From a virus: a stretch of 27,667 nucleotides of DNA. This document shows, one piece after another, positions 26,484 to 27,667 of this stretch; position 1 is the stretch's first letter; every line of letters starts with the position of its first letter. The translations under genes were made by a program, and so were the position numbers. The DNA lies in the IMG/VR virus record IMGVR_UViG_3300004457_000127, positions 1 to 27,667 of that record; one strand, 5' to 3'. The notes under the pieces were generated by a model, which was not told the DNA's origin, did no database searches, and saw nothing but the letters and a program-made list of their open reading frames with translations.

Positions 26484-27667
26484 TTATTCTGCCTTATCTA
26501 CTGATCTAAATGATTCTATTCCGTCAACCTTTATTGCCCGTAGAATAGGACGGCCGACTGTATTGTTAATTGTTAATTGTAAACCATATGCTCGTGGATT
26601 TCCTAATCTTCCACGTATTGAAACGTCAGACCCGGGATCCAGAGTTGTTCCATTGAATCCACTTAATGTACCTACCGGTACAGTTCTGTCAAGGTTTTCT
26701 AACTCAGCCGATATATCAAAGTCCGATTGACTCTGGCTGGATGACTCAACGTGCATATCAAATGACCTCCACTTTTTTCTATCAAGTGTATTAAAAGTAA
26801 ATTGTCGAGTACTAGCGGACCCTTGTATCTGTGGTTGCTGAGTAGCTCCACCTACTACCGTGACAACTTGGTCAATATTATCAACACGTGCTTCTAGTTT
26901 GTTGATTCCTCCTAATACATTGGTAGTATAAACCCCTATGTTATTCCCAGTTCCGGCAATAAACATATTGTCTATAGAATAATTAGAAACGTTAACGGTA
27001 TCGACTGACTCCCATTGTTGATTTAAAAAGTTATATACAATGATAGCGTTATTAGATGAAGAGTTATCCAATGGTACAGCTAAGTAATACTTGTTATCAA
27101 AGTAAACACTTAGTGCTTTTGACCTATGCTCTTTGTTAATCCTATCAACGGTTGCTTGTATTGATTCACTTAACGGGACTTGTATACCACGTAGCTGGTA
27201 TCCCTCAATGAACCCAATACCGTATACTCCATTGTCGGATAGGAATAAAATCTGATTACCGATCTGTTGGATTGACTTACGTGCTAAACATCCAATCTCG
27301 TCAGTCAATAGTTTGCTCGTAGCTTGGTTGAGTACCGTACTGTTTTGTATTAAGTGAATACTATTTCTGTTAAATACAATAAGTGTATCGTCTGAGAAAG
27401 AATGTAAACCGTTGATAAAGTCAGCTGTTCCGGCATTGAATCGGAAGTTAGCATATATCTGATCATAGGTATCTGAGTCCAGTATGTCAGATGCTATCAC
27501 TTGGTCCGATGTTCCGTTAGCTGTAAAACTATTTGCCGCATCATTAACGGTATAATTAAAAGGCATTACCAATCTACGTTGGTGGTATGTAGCAAACGGT
27601 GGTGCCGGCATATGTGAAAATCCAAGTCCTACTGAAACTCTTCTTTGAAATGAACACCCAGAAGCCC
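26484..27667 (-). CDS. tail nozzle / stabilisation-type protein, 5' end missing
   Basis: The frame has an ATG at 27611 but stays open to the window edge, and upstream residues ('GCSFQRRVSVGLGFSHMPAP') continue smoothly into 'PFATYHQRRLVMPFNY', so the gene is truncated here and the true start lies outside. The visible ~394 residues resemble β-propeller or nozzle proteins that plug podoviral tails (P22 gp10-like): 'FSDDTLIVFNRNSIHLIQNS', 'DEIGCLARKSIQQIGNQILF' then 'LSDNGVYGI', 'ESIQATVDRINKEHRSKALS', and 'IIVYNFLNQQWESVDTV'. The 'LSD.GVYG' and 'YN...QQWES.D' strands are repeating propeller-type blades. It would keep packaged DNA in the head and form the tail channel. Confidence 0.65.
   Translation of the reverse strand, partial: ASGCSFQRRVSVGLGFSHMPAPPFATYHQRRLVMPFNYTVNDAANSFTANGTSDQVIASDILDSDTYDQIYANFRFNAGTADFINGLHSFSDDTLIVFNRNSIHLIQNSTVLNQATSKLLTDEIGCLARKSIQQIGNQILFLSDNGVYGIGFIEGYQLRGIQVPLSESIQATVDRINKEHRSKALSVYFDNKYYLAVPLDNSSSNNAIIVYNFLNQQWESVDTVNVSNYSIDNMFIAGTGNNIGVYTTNVLGGINKLEARVDNIDQVVTVVGGATQQPQIQGSASTRQFTFNTLDRKKWRSFDMHVESSSQSQSDFDISAELENLDRTVPVGTLSGFNGTTLDPGSDVSIRGRLGNPRAYGLQLTINNTVGRPILRAIKVDGIESFRSVDKAE

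Overview
The window is a large part of the genome of a tailed double-stranded DNA phage (Caudoviricetes). It is most likely a short-tailed (podovirus-like) phage from an aquatic habitat. The evidence is a terminase / portal / scaffold / SU10-type capsid module, a tail nozzle-like protein, a repeat-bearing tail fibre, a 2117-residue internal virion-type protein and a compact recombination/replication module. No integrase, repressor, tRNA or DNA polymerase is visible, so it looks lytic and dependent on the host polymerase. Few genes have a Shine-Dalgarno sequence. Half of the rightward genes instead begin at ATTATG in an A/T-rich context, while the promoters look sigma70-like with an extended -10. 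I do not assign a host.

Layout. From 12 to 7484 (leftward) are, in transcription order, a likely small terminase, a small ORF, the large terminase, two small ORFs, the portal, a small helical protein, a likely scaffold and the major capsid protein. From 7485 to 8602 is about 1.1 kb without protein genes. It holds back-to-back promoters, a family of ~22-bp direct repeats with a DnaA-box match (candidate origin), a heavily base-paired RNA domain, and a complete type I hammerhead ribozyme (8507-8584). From 8603 to 16971 (rightward) are 24 tightly packed genes: small unknown proteins, a lysozyme-like enzyme, a PD-(D/E)XK exonuclease, an endonuclease VII-like protein, an ERF annealing protein, an SSB-like protein, a DUF1599-type protein, a DnaB helicase, a stand-alone DnaA domain IV protein and a putative nuclease. 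A terminator at 17022-17066 closes this block. From 17065 to 27667 (leftward) are the giant virion protein, two probable virion proteins, a possible acetyltransferase-like protein, the tail fibre and a tail nozzle-like protein that runs off the right edge.

The two leftward blocks fit one late operon on a circular or permuted map. Transcription leaves the left edge after the capsid gene and re-enters at the right edge in the tail genes, so connector and tail genes are probably missing between the two edges.

The most unusual content is RNA. The hammerhead would cut the early transcript just before its first gene. Its exact 14-nt cleavage-site/stem I segment recurs, each time after a short G/C hairpin, in front of the next three genes, but without the catalytic half. 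This suggests one ribozyme that might act in trans on several sites of the same transcript, or a shared mRNA-processing or translation module from which the ribozyme was built. The upstream leader has long-range helices and a pseudoknot and could be released as a ~1-kb noncoding RNA.
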